This document shows positions 9,671 through 17,951 of a DNA stretch of 64,000 nucleotides, piece by piece. The DNA is from an uncultured Porticoccus sp. GTDB taxonomy: Bacteria; Pseudomonadota; Gammaproteobacteria; Pseudomonadales; Porticoccaceae. The stretch lies in the NCBI RefSeq assembly GCF_913061305.1, contig NZ_CAJXST010000002.1, positions 1-64,000 of the forward strand, read 5' to 3'. Both the position numbers and the translations under genes were made by a program. Positions within the stretch are counted from its first letter, which is position 1. Each line of letters opens with the position of its first letter. The notes beneath the pieces are model-generated. The model saw only the letters and a program-made list of their open reading frames with translations, did no database searches and was not told where the DNA came from.

Positions 9671-10954
9671 TTATAACGTTAAAAAATCGTCGGCTTTTGC
9701 CTGATCCAGCCGGTGCCGAAATTGATCCAGTTTGATGGCGTAAAACATCAGCACCATGCAGCCCGCTAGCACCCCGTAGAGCAACATGAAGCAGGAACTG
9801 CGAATGCCGGTGAGGTCGGCCGCCAAACCGAACAGGATGGGCAGCGAGAAGCCGCCGAGAGCGCCGATGGCGGCCACCGCGCCGCCTACCACGCCGACGT
9901 TATCCGGGTAATAGTCGTAGATAATCCGGTAGATGCTGGCCTTGCCGAAGCCCATCGCCAGCCCCATCACGAAGGTCAGTAGCACGAACACCCACAGGTT
10001 GATGTGGATGTTGAGAAACAGATTCCGCTCGATGCCGTGGATGGTCATGGTGGTGGGCGGGTAGGAGAGGAAAAACAGGCACACCAGGCACACCCAGAAC
10101 ACTGACCAGTTGATGCGGCGGGCGCCAAAGTTGTCGGCAACCCAGCCCCCCAGGGCGCGTACAATGGCTGCCGGCAGGGTGAACAGCAGGGTGACAAAAG
10201 AGGCTGTTTTCAGGTCGAGCCCGTATTCGCCCACATAGTACTGGGGCAGCCACAGGGTCAGGGCCAGGAAACCGCCGAACACAAAATAGTAATAGAGGCC
10301 AAAGCGCCACACCCGCAGATCCCTCAGCGGTTTCATATCCTCTGCCCAGGATTGCCGGGGCCTGGTCCGATGGCTTTTGTCCGAGGGCGACCAGCTAAAG
10401 AACCAGAACAGTACCGCGATTGCCAGCAGCACAGTGCCGTAGATGTTGGGTACTGCCTGCCAACCATAGGTGAGGATAATCACCGGGGCCACCAGGTTGG
10501 TGATAGCGGCCCCGGCATTGCCGGCACCGAAGATACCCATGGCGGTGCCTTGCTGTGAACGCGGGAACCAACCGGAAACCAGGCTGATACCAGTGGCAAA
10601 GGTGCCTCCGGCGATACCCAGTACCAGGCCGACACAGAGAAACTGCCCAAAGGTCCTGGCGTAGGGGAGGGTGAACAGCGCCAGCGCTACAATCAGCGAT
10701 TGCACGAAAAATATCAGCCGACCGCCAAAATGCTCCGCCAGCACGCCGCTGATCAGCCGGGCCAGAGCACCGGTAAGAATCGGTGCCGCCACCAGCAGTC
10801 CGAAGGCGGTTTCGCTCAGACCCAGGTCAGTTTTGATCTGCATGCCGAGAATCGCAAACAGGGTCCAGGCGGCAAAATGGGCGGCAAAAGCGGTCGTGCA
10901 GATACCGAGGCTGTACCATTTATGTGGCCAGTTTTGTGACTGGGCTGTGGTCAT
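9671..10954 (-). CDS. narK1: Nitrate transporter NarK1-type (NNP family, MFS), first gene of the nar operon
   Basis: A 427-residue, 12-helix MFS protein with NNP motifs FGAGNAGAAITN (TM5) and GAVAAIGALGGFSLP (TM11). The NarK1 type is generally taken to be a nitrate/proton symporter that starts nitrate uptake, while NarK2 does exchange. It is the first gene of the leftward operon narK1-narK2-narGHJI-ppiC. Its start (GGGAGAAAATG upstream) lies about 25 bp downstream of a predicted transcription start with an FNR/ANR box at -41.5 and a NarL-type site further upstream. It is divergent from narX. Confidence 0.93.
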   Translation of the reverse strand: MTTAQSQNWPHKWYSLGICTTAFAAHFAAWTLFAILGMQIKTDLGLSETAFGLLVAAPILTGALARLISGVLAEHFGGRLIFFVQSLIVALALFTLPYARTFGQFLCVGLVLGIAGGTFATGISLVSGWFPRSQQGTAMGIFGAGNAGAAITNLVAPVIILTYGWQAVPNIYGTVLLAIAVLFWFFSWSPSDKSHRTRPRQSWAEDMKPLRDLRVWRFGLYYYFVFGGFLALTLWLPQYYVGEYGLDLKTASFVTLLFTLPAAIVRALGGWVADNFGARRINWSVFWVCLVCLFFLSYPPTTMTIHGIERNLFLNIHINLWVFVLLTFVMGLAMGFGKASIYRIIYDYYPDNVGVVGGAVAAIGALGGFSLPILFGLAADLTGIRSSCFMLLYGVLAGCMVLMFYAIKLDQFRHRLDQAKADDFLTL

Positions 10955-10985
10955 GGGCTTTTCATTTTCTCCCGAATGTGGTTTG

Positions 10986-11027
10986 AATGTAGTAACAGTG
11001 AGTGGTCCCGAACATGACCTGTATCAA
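10986..11027 (-). promoter_or_regulatory. Candidate FNR/ANR-dependent class II promoter of the narK1 operon
   Basis: ATGAC-CTGT-ATCAA at 11014-11027 matches the FNR/ANR consensus (TTGAT-N4-ATCAA) at 8 of 10 positions, with one perfect half. Read leftward, the hexamer TACATT at 10991-10986 lies at -12 to -7 if the box is centred at -41.5, giving a start near 10979, 25 bp before the narK1 ATG. The sequence match is direct. Its function is inferred from the spacing and from ANR control of Pseudomonas nar operons. Confidence 0.6.
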
Positions 11028-11064
11028 TCACCGAACCGCTTGAATTTGATGGGGTTTTTGAAAG

Positions 11065-11080
11065 TACTACCTAAGTGGTA
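11065..11080. promoter_or_regulatory. Candidate NarL 7-2-7 binding site in the narK1-narX intergenic region
   Basis: TACTACC-TA-AGTGGTA forms two inverted NarL-type heptamers (TACTACC and, on the other strand, TACCACT) with the 2-bp spacing of 7-2-7 sites. The centre is 52 bp upstream of the FNR box centre, about -93 from the predicted narK1 start. A perfect 5-bp dyad CTACC/GGTAG overlaps it (11067-11081). Confidence 0.5.
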
Positions 11081-11182
11081 GGCTGATTTTTTTAAAAAAC
11101 CTTAAATAACATAAGGTTGTTTTTGGTTGTCGGGATGGGTGGAGATGACTGCTCCGAAAGTGGATATTTGGTGGTAATAACC

Positions 11183-13051
11183 ATGGCAATGATGCTGACC
11201 GGCAGAAAATTGCGTTTTTCCCAATCGATTGCGATTCAGGTATTGATCCCGATGCTGGTGATCGGCCTGCTTGCCCTGTCCAGTATGCTGGTCTCTCTGC
11301 TGGTGACCCTGAATACCCAGCACGATGCCGAGGCGATCAATATTGCCGGTTCGATGCGGATGCAGACCTACCGCATTGCGGTACACCTGCAGCAGGCCGT
11401 GGCGGGAGAGGCGGATCCGAAAGATTTGATTGACACCCTGGCGGACGAGCACCGTACTTTTTCTGAAAAGCTGTATCAATCGAGCATTGCCCGGGTGGCG
11501 GGCGAGCACAGTGACGTCAGTCTGAAGCGCGCCTACCAGCGGGTGGTCACTAACTGGGAACAGCATATGGCCCCGTTATTGTTGTCTCTGGGTTCTGCTG
11601 AACAGGGGAGTCTGGCGGCGGCCAGTCGGGAATACCTGGGGCATGTCGAGGAACACGTGGGCGATATTGACAGGTTGGTGCTGAGCATCCAGCAAAACAC
11701 CGAGGAGAAAATTGAGCTATTGGGCATTTATGAAGGGCTCAGCATTTTCCTGTCATTTCTGGCATTGGTGTTCATCGTCATGCGCACCGACCAGAACCTG
11801 GTTCGACCTCTGCAGGATCTGGTGCGGGCCGCCGAGCACACCAGTGTCGGCGATTTCTCCTACCGCACCTATTATGAGGCGGTCAATGAGATTGGCCTGC
11901 TCTGCAGTACCTTCAACGATATGTCCGCCAATCTGGCGAGGCACTACCGAAAACTGGAGGACATGGTGGATGAAAAAACCGCCCAGCTGCAGCGCTCCAA
12001 CCAGATGCTGGATTTCCTCTACAACACTGCCCAGCGTTTGTCCGAGGGAGTTGCCAGCCGCGAAAAATTGACCGACATCATCACTGACCTTAAGTTGTTG
12101 ACGGGCATTCCCCAGTTGTCGCTGTGCCTGGCCAATGAAGCCAATACCGACAAATATGACCTGATTTTGCCCGCCGGAGAGCAACACAAGTGCCTGATCG
12201 GCGACTGCCTGGACTGTTTTATGCGCCCCGGCAGCAGTCAGCAAAACACCGGTGAAATATCCTTTGCCATCGAGGATTCCAGTGACAGTTTCGGTTTTCT
12301 CTATGTGAATACCGGGCAAAACATGGTGCTGGAAGCCTGGCAGCAACGGCTGATCGAGGCCGTGGTAGAGCATCTGGCGGCTGCCATGGCGCTGCATTAC
12401 CGGGAAGGGTTGAGTCGGCGGGTGATGCTGTTCGAGGAGCGCTCCATTATCGCCAGGGAATTGCATGACTCTCTGGCTCAGTCCCTGTCCTACATGAAGA
12501 TGCAAGTTGCGCTGCTGGTGCGACTGTTTGATCGGGAGGCCCCGGAAGAGCAACTGCGCGAGGGCTTGGAGGATCTGCAGCAGGGATTGAATGCCGCCTA
12601 TCGGCATTTGCGGGAACTATTGACGACCTTCCGGCTGAAACTGGATGCCCCGAGCCTTTATCAGGCATTGAAAGCCACGGTGGATGAATTTGATCGCCAG
12701 AGTGAGCAGACCGAGGTGAAGCTGGAATTCCACCTGGGACACTGTCCGTTGACCCCCAATGAGGATATCCATGTTTTGCAGATTATCCGCGAGGCCATCA
12801 CCAATGCTTTCAAACACGCCGGGGCTAGTTGTATCGAATTGCGCTGTGAGCGTGGTGCCGATGACCGCGCAGTATTCCGGGTACTGGACGATGGTGTGGG
12901 GATTGCCTCTGACCCGGTCAAGGAGCACCACTACGGGCTTTCTACCATGCGGGAAAGGGCGGAACTGTTACAGGGTACCCTGGATATACACCCCAGGGAG
13001 GAGGGGGGTACCGAAGTGGTTCTCAGTTTTATGCCAGAGGTTTTTTCCTGA
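11183..13051 (+). CDS. narX: Nitrate/nitrite sensor histidine kinase NarX
   Basis: A 622-residue NarX-type sensor. In order: TM1 (about 13-40); the periplasmic P-box AINIAGSMRMQTYRIA (about 53-68), which binds nitrate/nitrite; TM2 (about 182-202); HAMP; a central domain with the Cys cluster CLIGDCLDC; an HPK7-type H-box RELHDSLAQSLSYMKMQ with the phospho-His near residue 428; and an ATPase domain with REAITNAFKHAG and DDGVGI. I chose the ATG at 11183 (MAMMLTG) because an upstream in-frame TTG at 11117 adds 22 residues of poor quality. It is divergent from narK1 and followed 104 bp later by narL. Confidence 0.95.
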   Translation: MAMMLTGRKLRFSQSIAIQVLIPMLVIGLLALSSMLVSLLVTLNTQHDAEAINIAGSMRMQTYRIAVHLQQAVAGEADPKDLIDTLADEHRTFSEKLYQSSIARVAGEHSDVSLKRAYQRVVTNWEQHMAPLLLSLGSAEQGSLAAASREYLGHVEEHVGDIDRLVLSIQQNTEEKIELLGIYEGLSIFLSFLALVFIVMRTDQNLVRPLQDLVRAAEHTSVGDFSYRTYYEAVNEIGLLCSTFNDMSANLARHYRKLEDMVDEKTAQLQRSNQMLDFLYNTAQRLSEGVASREKLTDIITDLKLLTGIPQLSLCLANEANTDKYDLILPAGEQHKCLIGDCLDCFMRPGSSQQNTGEISFAIEDSSDSFGFLYVNTGQNMVLEAWQQRLIEAVVEHLAAAMALHYREGLSRRVMLFEERSIIARELHDSLAQSLSYMKMQVALLVRLFDREAPEEQLREGLEDLQQGLNAAYRHLRELLTTFRLKLDAPSLYQALKATVDEFDRQSEQTEVKLEFHLGHCPLTPNEDIHVLQIIREAITNAFKHAGASCIELRCERGADDRAVFRVLDDGVGIASDPVKEHHYGLSTMRERAELLQGTLDIHPREEGGTEVVLSFMPEVFS

Positions 13052-13155
13052 GTAAAATGATCAACTATTCACCTGCGCCAGATCAATTTATTTTAAGGAG
13101 TGGCGTTCTAAACTGACCCTATTGTGACAATGATGTTCCTTTTGAAGAGGCGACC

Positions 13156-13812
13156 ATGAACGAGTCTAAAAGCAAGTTGATCCTGGTGGATGACCACCCG
13201 TTGCTGCGCAAGGGCGTACGCCAGCTGTTGGCGCTGGAGGATGATATGGAGGTGGTCGGCGAAGCCAGTAATGGTCGCGATGCGGTTGAATTGGTCAAGC
13301 GACAGGGACAGGACGTAGACCTTGTGCTGCTCGATTTAAGCATGAAGGGTATGGATGGGATAGACACCCTCAGGGAAATGCGCGAGGCGGGCGTGTGTTG
13401 CCGTATTGTGGTATTCACGGTTTCCGATGAAAGCAAAGATATGCTGGCGGCGTTCAAGGCCGGAGCCGATGGCTATCTGCTGAAGGACATGGAGCCGGGA
13501 GAGCTGGTGGAAAGAATCCGCGATGCCTGTATCGGCAAGATGGTACTGTCACACGAGCTCACCGAGGTACTGGCCAAAGCTTTCCGTGATAACGCCCGCC
13601 AGGAACAGGATTCAGGCTACGATGCCCTGACTCGTCGCGAAAAGGAAATCCTGCGGATGGTTTCTGCAGGGCTGAGTAACAAGTTGATTGGTCGCGAACT
13701 CGATATTGCTGAGGCGACGGTCAAGGTCCATGTCAAACATCTGCTGAAAAAAATGGGGCTGCGCTCCCGGGTGGAAGCCGCCGTATGGGCGGTGGAACAC
13801 CACAAAAATTAA
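13156..13812 (+). CDS. narL: Nitrate response regulator NarL
   Basis: A 218-residue response regulator. The receiver domain (about 5-125) has the acidic pair in LVDDHP, phospho-acceptor D60 in VLLDLSM and the conserved Lys in YLLKDM. A LuxR/FixJ-type helix-turn-helix follows (about 150-215; LTRREKEILRMVSAGLSNKLIGRELDIAEATVKVHVKHL). GAAGAGG precedes the ATG. It is the partner of the NarX just upstream and is expected to activate the nar genes through TACYNMT-type heptamers, candidates for which are present before narK1 and before the transporter at 18750. Confidence 0.95.
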   Translation: MNESKSKLILVDDHPLLRKGVRQLLALEDDMEVVGEASNGRDAVELVKRQGQDVDLVLLDLSMKGMDGIDTLREMREAGVCCRIVVFTVSDESKDMLAAFKAGADGYLLKDMEPGELVERIRDACIGKMVLSHELTEVLAKAFRDNARQEQDSGYDALTRREKEILRMVSAGLSNKLIGRELDIAEATVKVHVKHLLKKMGLRSRVEAAVWAVEHHKN

Positions 13813-13852
13813 TGTGAACAGGCGCTAAGTTCTTCTGAACGGAGTTTTTCCT

Positions 13853-14338
13853 ATGGGAACATCTTCTACTCGTCGCGCGCTCTGGATGGCACGTGCCGAA
13901 ACCCTGGTTTTCCCGTTCTGTCGCCGGGTGCCTTTTCGAATACAGCAATGGTTGCTGGAAAATGTGCTTCAGCAATTGCTGGCGGAGGCCTCTGCTGAAG
14001 GTGAGCTGGCATTCCTTGAGGGACGAACTCTGGAAATCCGGGTGACCGATATGGGTGTCGGTTGGCACATCGTTGGCTGCCATCCCCGTTTGTTGGTTTT
14101 GCCGCCGAACGACACAGCCGATGTCACTATTCTTGGTCGAGCCAGAGCGTTTGCGTTACTCGCCTCTGGTCGCGAAGACCCCGATACGCTGTTTTTCCGT
14201 CGCGAGCTTTGCCTGGAGGGTGATACTGAACTGGGACTGGGAGTGAAAAACCTTCTGGACAGCATAGAACGCGATGTCTTGCCCCTGCCGATAAGACGGT
14301 TGTTGTCGGGTGCGGGGGCCATGGCCAATGGTATTTAA
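13853..14338 (+). CDS. ubiT: Anaerobic ubiquinone biosynthesis accessory factor UbiT (SCP2 lipid-binding)
   Basis: A 161-residue protein with one SCP2-like sterol/lipid carrier domain (about 40-135; [40 protein letters not shown]), the hallmark of UbiT/YhbT. UbiT is required with UbiU and UbiV for oxygen-independent ubiquinone synthesis in proteobacteria and probably carries the isoprenyl-quinone intermediates. It lies 40 bp after narL on the same strand with GGAG upstream, so co-transcription is likely. Its TAA overlaps the stop of the convergent VF530 gene. UbiU and UbiV are encoded nearby on the other strand, supporting the call. Confidence 0.88.
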   Translation: MGTSSTRRALWMARAETLVFPFCRRVPFRIQQWLLENVLQQLLAEASAEGELAFLEGRTLEIRVTDMGVGWHIVGCHPRLLVLPPNDTADVTILGRARAFALLASGREDPDTLFFRRELCLEGDTELGLGVKNLLDSIERDVLPLPIRRLLSGAGAMANGI

Positions 14339-14577
14339 ACGATTCTCCGGGGGGCGTGCCTGTCAAAGGTCGAGAGATACAAACCCTCGACTTTTTCCCT
14401 GGCCCACGGGGTTTTACGCAGGAAAGTCAGCGATGACTTGATGGACGGGGCATTTTTAAAACACTTGATATCAATTCGCCGGGCCAGGCCATCCCAATCG
14501 TAGTGCTCCACCAGCGCCGTGACAATTTGCTGCAAGGTCACGCCATGTAGGGGATTATTCGGTTGCTGATTGCTCAT
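14335..14577 (-). CDS. VF530-family (DUF2132) small protein
   Basis: An 80-residue protein containing [19 protein letters not shown], then ARRIDIKCF and [20 protein letters not shown], the near-invariant core of the VF530/DUF2132 family. The family fold is a small helical domain suggested to bind DNA, and no biological role is established. It is the last gene of the leftward run ubiU-ubiV-P450-VF530, 87 bp after the P450, and ends tail to tail with ubiT, sharing stop-codon bases. Confidence 0.85.
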   Translation of the reverse strand: MSNQQPNNPLHGVTLQQIVTALVEHYDWDGLARRIDIKCFKNAPSIKSSLTFLRKTPWAREKVEGLYLSTFDRHAPRRIV

Positions 14578-14664
14578 CAGATTGATCCATCACTATTGTT
14601 GAAGTGTTTATACCACTACTACGATCAGTAAATGACTGCCCATTAATATGGTGATTGTAAATCA

Positions 14665-15825
14665 TTAGGCTGTTCTGAATCGCAATGGCAATGAGGAAAA
14701 GCCGCTTGCGGGATAGACAGCATTGATTGCTGGTTTGCCCGCTACAGGCTCGATCCACTCGGTGTGTTCGAACAGTGCCTCCATGACTGCCAGCAACTCC
14801 ATTCGAGCCAGCGGTGCACCGGGGCAGACATGGATGCCCGCACCATAAAGCAGATTTTCGGTCGGGTCGCGATCCAGGCGGAAGCTGTCCGGGCTATCGA
14901 AGACATCGCCATCCCGGTTGGCGGAAATCCAGTTCAGTGAGATTCGCTCTCCGGCACCAATCTTTCGGCCGCCAATTTCCACCGGGCAGGTCGTGATGCG
15001 CCGGTTGGCCACCAGGGGGCCGTGGATCCGCAGAATCTCATCAATGGCCTCGGGCAACCGGGATGGTTGTTCGCGCAACCGTGTCTGTACCTCAATGTGT
15101 TTCGCCAGATAGTGGACCAGTATGCCGATTGCTGCAGAAATGGTACCAATTTCTCCGACGGTCCAATTCCGTAAAATGCTCGTCATCTCTTCGTGGTCTA
15201 ACGGGCGCCCCCAGACCTCTTCGTGCATCAGGTCGGCGGTGATGTCATCGCCAGGTTTTGCGCCAGCCTGGCGACGAACTTCAAGCATGTCGACGACGAG
15301 GGTTTCAAGTTTGCGTGCAATATCCGCCATCGCTGTCCGGTCTCCAGCGCGGGTGGCTTCGGTATTCTTTCTGGCCCACTGAACTAGCGGATCGTGCAGG
15401 CCAGGTGGCCAGCCGAGAAATGCACATTGAACCCGTACTGCAAAGGGCTGGGCGATATCGGCCATCAGTTCTACGCCACCATGGGCCGGTATATCGTTAA
15501 TTAGTTCTGTGATGACTTCCCGGCAGGAAGGCTCGAAGGCTTCCATTCGGGCCGGCGCAAAGTAGGGCTCGATGATATGCCGGTAGACTGTATGTTCCGG
15601 GGGATCCATACCATTCGGGATGGACAGGTGCCGGGACACCACGCTGCTGAAGGTGTCGTGATCGTGAAGTACCCGGGTAAGGTCCCGATGCCGGAATAGT
15701 GACCACTGCATAGCCTCGTTGTAAGCGACAGGGCATTGTTCACGCATGTTGTCGTAAGCGGCGCGTTGGTCGCGAAGAACCGCTTCGGATTGCGGATCCC
15801 AATCGGATCGGAGTTTGTCAGTCAT
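14665..15825 (-). CDS. Cytochrome P450
   Basis: A 386-residue soluble class I-type P450. The haem-Cys motif is LLYGAGIHVCPGAPLAR with C334, with Tyr in place of the usual Phe of FGxGxHxCxG. The ExxR motif is E263-R266 and the ANRDGDVF segment is present. The I-helix reads V-G-E-I-G-T (223-228). Aligned with P450cam, the conserved acid before Thr is Gly (G227) and an acid appears two residues earlier (E225). The redox partner and substrate are unknown, and no ferredoxin gene is adjacent. It lies 114 bp downstream of ubiV on the same strand, an odd place for an O2-using enzyme. AAAGGCG precedes the ATG. Confidence 0.93.
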   Translation of the reverse strand: MTDKLRSDWDPQSEAVLRDQRAAYDNMREQCPVAYNEAMQWSLFRHRDLTRVLHDHDTFSSVVSRHLSIPNGMDPPEHTVYRHIIEPYFAPARMEAFEPSCREVITELINDIPAHGGVELMADIAQPFAVRVQCAFLGWPPGLHDPLVQWARKNTEATRAGDRTAMADIARKLETLVVDMLEVRRQAGAKPGDDITADLMHEEVWGRPLDHEEMTSILRNWTVGEIGTISAAIGILVHYLAKHIEVQTRLREQPSRLPEAIDEILRIHGPLVANRRITTCPVEIGGRKIGAGERISLNWISANRDGDVFDSPDSFRLDRDPTENLLYGAGIHVCPGAPLARMELLAVMEALFEHTEWIEPVAGKPAINAVYPASGFSSLPLRFRTA

Positions 15826-15939
15826 GGTTACGCCTTTTCATGTCAGAGTATTTTGCGAACAGTTGGCATGCCGAATCCTGCAGGAGAGTGATATGTTCTG
15901 GTGCAGAGTCAACCGGCTCTGGTCGAGCGAAAAACACCA

Positions 15940-16836
15940 TTACGTGAAGTCCATGCCCGGCTTGCCATACCAGTAGCCATTGCAAAATGTGGCTGCTTCC
16001 TGGTCACTGGCAATGAGTTGATTGCTGAGCGTTTCTCCTCGACGTATCCGGTCAAATTGCGCCAGCACCTGGAATGTGTTGCTGCTGTTTGGACTGATGC
16101 GAAGAATATCAACACCAATAGCTGCCATGTCATGGTATTCCGCCAGCAAATTGTGAATATCACCAGAGAGTGTCTGAATGCCATTCAGGGTAAATAGCGA
16201 CGTATTTTCACGCGTGTGCACGGGAATACCGTCTGGATAATCCAGGCAACTCAGCTGGCAGTCATCCTTTGGCAGGTTGCGGTTGCGGGCGGTAAAACAG
16301 CGAGCGGAGTAGGCCAGTGGCAAATGCCCATAGCTGAATATTTCCGTTTGTACCTGTTGGGCAAAACCGAGCTGCTGAACTTCTTCGAGGATACCTTGCA
16401 ACGTGTGGCGGCTCAGCTCTACCGGCATCACCCAGCGCATCATGCCCGCCTGTTGCAGGACACGCAGGCTGGCGCTGTTGTAGATATTGATGGACGGACC
16501 GGCGACAAATGGCAGATTTCGCTCCGAAAGCAGTTCCACCGCTGCCATGTCGTTGGCCTCCATCAGGCAGCCACTCTGATCGCAGAGCTTGCGCAAGGTT
16601 GCCAGGTCGGCACGTGACTCGATCAGTGCCAGGGTAGAGAGCACTACCTGTTTACCCGCCTCGGCCAGTGGTGCTGCCATTTCCAGCCACTCCGATGGGT
16701 GAACCTCGCGCCGCTTTGGGCAAACAGTTTCCCCCAGATAGACGATATCAGCGGGGGAAGCCAGTGCTTGGTGATAAAAGTCTTCCACCTGTTGTCGCGG
16801 CCAGTAATAGAAAATTGGTCCCAGGGACAATTGCAT
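15940..16836 (-). CDS. ubiV: UbiV, U32-family subunit of the O2-independent ubiquinone hydroxylase
   Basis: A 298-residue member of the U32 peptidase-like family. The four cysteines that hold the [4Fe-4S] cluster in E. coli UbiV are at exactly the same positions: C39 (ETVCPKR), C180 (SARCFTA), C193 and C197 (DDCQLSC). With UbiU it forms the complex that hydroxylates the quinone ring without oxygen, using prephenate as donor in E. coli. It is 26 bp after ubiU and clearly co-transcribed. The protein is complete. Confidence 0.94.
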   Translation of the reverse strand: MQLSLGPIFYYWPRQQVEDFYHQALASPADIVYLGETVCPKRREVHPSEWLEMAAPLAEAGKQVVLSTLALIESRADLATLRKLCDQSGCLMEANDMAAVELLSERNLPFVAGPSINIYNSASLRVLQQAGMMRWVMPVELSRHTLQGILEEVQQLGFAQQVQTEIFSYGHLPLAYSARCFTARNRNLPKDDCQLSCLDYPDGIPVHTRENTSLFTLNGIQTLSGDIHNLLAEYHDMAAIGVDILRISPNSSNTFQVLAQFDRIRRGETLSNQLIASDQEAATFCNGYWYGKPGMDFT

Positions 16837-16862
16837 CGGTTACTCCCCGTTGTTGTGGGTGT

Positions 16863-17858
16863 TTATTGCCAGGGACGTGAGTAGGCGCCAAAGGTGGTTT
16901 GACTGCCCTCGGAAACCCTGGAAAGAGTATCGAACCACTCCCTGCGAGGGGTGAAGCATTCGCCGGCATTGTGATAATGATCCAGTGCTTCCCGCCACAC
17001 GCTTACCACCTGCGCCACATAGGCGGGACTGCGTTGGCGTCCTTCGATCTTGATGGCCTTGATGCCGATCTCCGCCAGCTGGGGAATCAACGCCAGGGTG
17101 TTCAGGCTGGTGGGTTCCTCCAGGGCATGATAGGTCTGCTCTTCCACCTTGAAACGGCCTTTGCAGAGGGTGGGGTAACCAGCGTTTTCGCCGGCCTTGA
17201 AGCGGTCAATCAACACCCCGTTGAGGCGTGACTCCCGGCCACTGGCTGTCTCTTGCCAGCGCACCGCTGAAGCAGGTGAGCAGGCGCCACAGGTGTTGGG
17301 GGATTCGGCGGTGACATAGGATGACAGATGGCAGCGGCCCTCGGCCATGATGCACAGACTGCCAAAACCGAATACCTCCAGATCCACCGGACTGACAGCC
17401 GCCAGTTGCCGCACCTGGGACAGGGAAAGCACTCGCGGCAGCACGGCACGGCGAATGTCGAACCGGCGTTGGTAAAAGGATAGTGCGGCAGCGTTGGTGG
17501 CCGATCCCTGAACCGATAGATGCAGGGCGAGTTGCGGATGTCGTTCCCGGGCGTAGTCGAGTACACCCAGGTCGGCGACGATCAGTGCGTCAACCCCCAG
17601 GTGCGCGGCGCGATCTACCGCTGTCTGCCAGGCGCTCCAGTTGTGCGGTTGTGGATAGGTATTGATGGCCACGAATAACCGGACATTGTGCCTGCGGGCG
17701 TGTTCCAGGGCCTGGTCTGCCTTGCTGTCATTAAAGTTGAGGCCGGCGAAATGACGGGCGTTAGTGGCGTCCCGAAAACCGATGTAGACAGCATCTGCAC
17801 CATTGTCCACGGCGGCCTTGAGTGCGGGCAGGCTGCCCGCTGGACAGACGAGTTCCAT
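16863..17858 (-). CDS. ubiU: UbiU, U32-family subunit of the O2-independent ubiquinone hydroxylase
   Basis: A 331-residue U32-family protein starting MELVCPAGSLPALKAAVDNG. The cluster cysteines known in E. coli UbiU (C169, C176, C193, C232) are all present at the same numbers here (GSLCIMAEGRC, CGAC, TLCKGRF). It is partner of the adjacent UbiV. AGAGGA precedes the ATG. Only 93 bp separate it from the upstream universal stress gene, and most of that is an intrinsic terminator, so no obvious separate promoter is visible. Read-through from the FNR-type promoter of the stress gene is possible. Confidence 0.94.
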   Translation of the reverse strand: MELVCPAGSLPALKAAVDNGADAVYIGFRDATNARHFAGLNFNDSKADQALEHARRHNVRLFVAINTYPQPHNWSAWQTAVDRAAHLGVDALIVADLGVLDYARERHPQLALHLSVQGSATNAAALSFYQRRFDIRRAVLPRVLSLSQVRQLAAVSPVDLEVFGFGSLCIMAEGRCHLSSYVTAESPNTCGACSPASAVRWQETASGRESRLNGVLIDRFKAGENAGYPTLCKGRFKVEEQTYHALEEPTSLNTLALIPQLAEIGIKAIKIEGRQRSPAYVAQVVSVWREALDHYHNAGECFTPRREWFDTLSRVSEGSQTTFGAYSRPWQ

Positions 17859-17875
17859 GGTCGATCCTCTGGGTA

Positions 17876-17909
17876 ATAAAAAAACGTCCGACTGAAATGG
17901 ACCGGACGT
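17876..17909 (-). terminator. Intrinsic terminator after the universal stress gene
   Basis: On the minus strand ACGTCCG (17909-17903) pairs perfectly with CGGACGT (17890-17884) around a 12-nt loop. A run of T (17884-17878) follows at once. It sits between the stress gene stop and ubiU, only 17 bp before the ubiU ATG, so it could attenuate ubiUV. Confidence 0.85.
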
Positions 17910-17951
17910 AAAATCCCTGGAGTAGGGGTGAAAGCTTGGTGTTAACAGGCA

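Noticed and set aside
11753-12607. A 284-codon open frame antisense to narX
   Set aside because: Fully inside the sensor kinase gene on the other strand, with no ribosome site or recognisable domain.
13052-13155. ATCAA half-sites before narL that look like FNR boxes
   Set aside because: Only 7/10 or lower matches without a suitable -10 at class II spacing. narL is more simply read from the narX transcript.
15826-15939. Hairpin CAGAG...CTCTG between ubiV and the P450 gene as a terminator
   Set aside because: The 5-bp stem is short and no U-tract follows on the minus strand, so it is not good evidence for separating the P450 from ubiUV.
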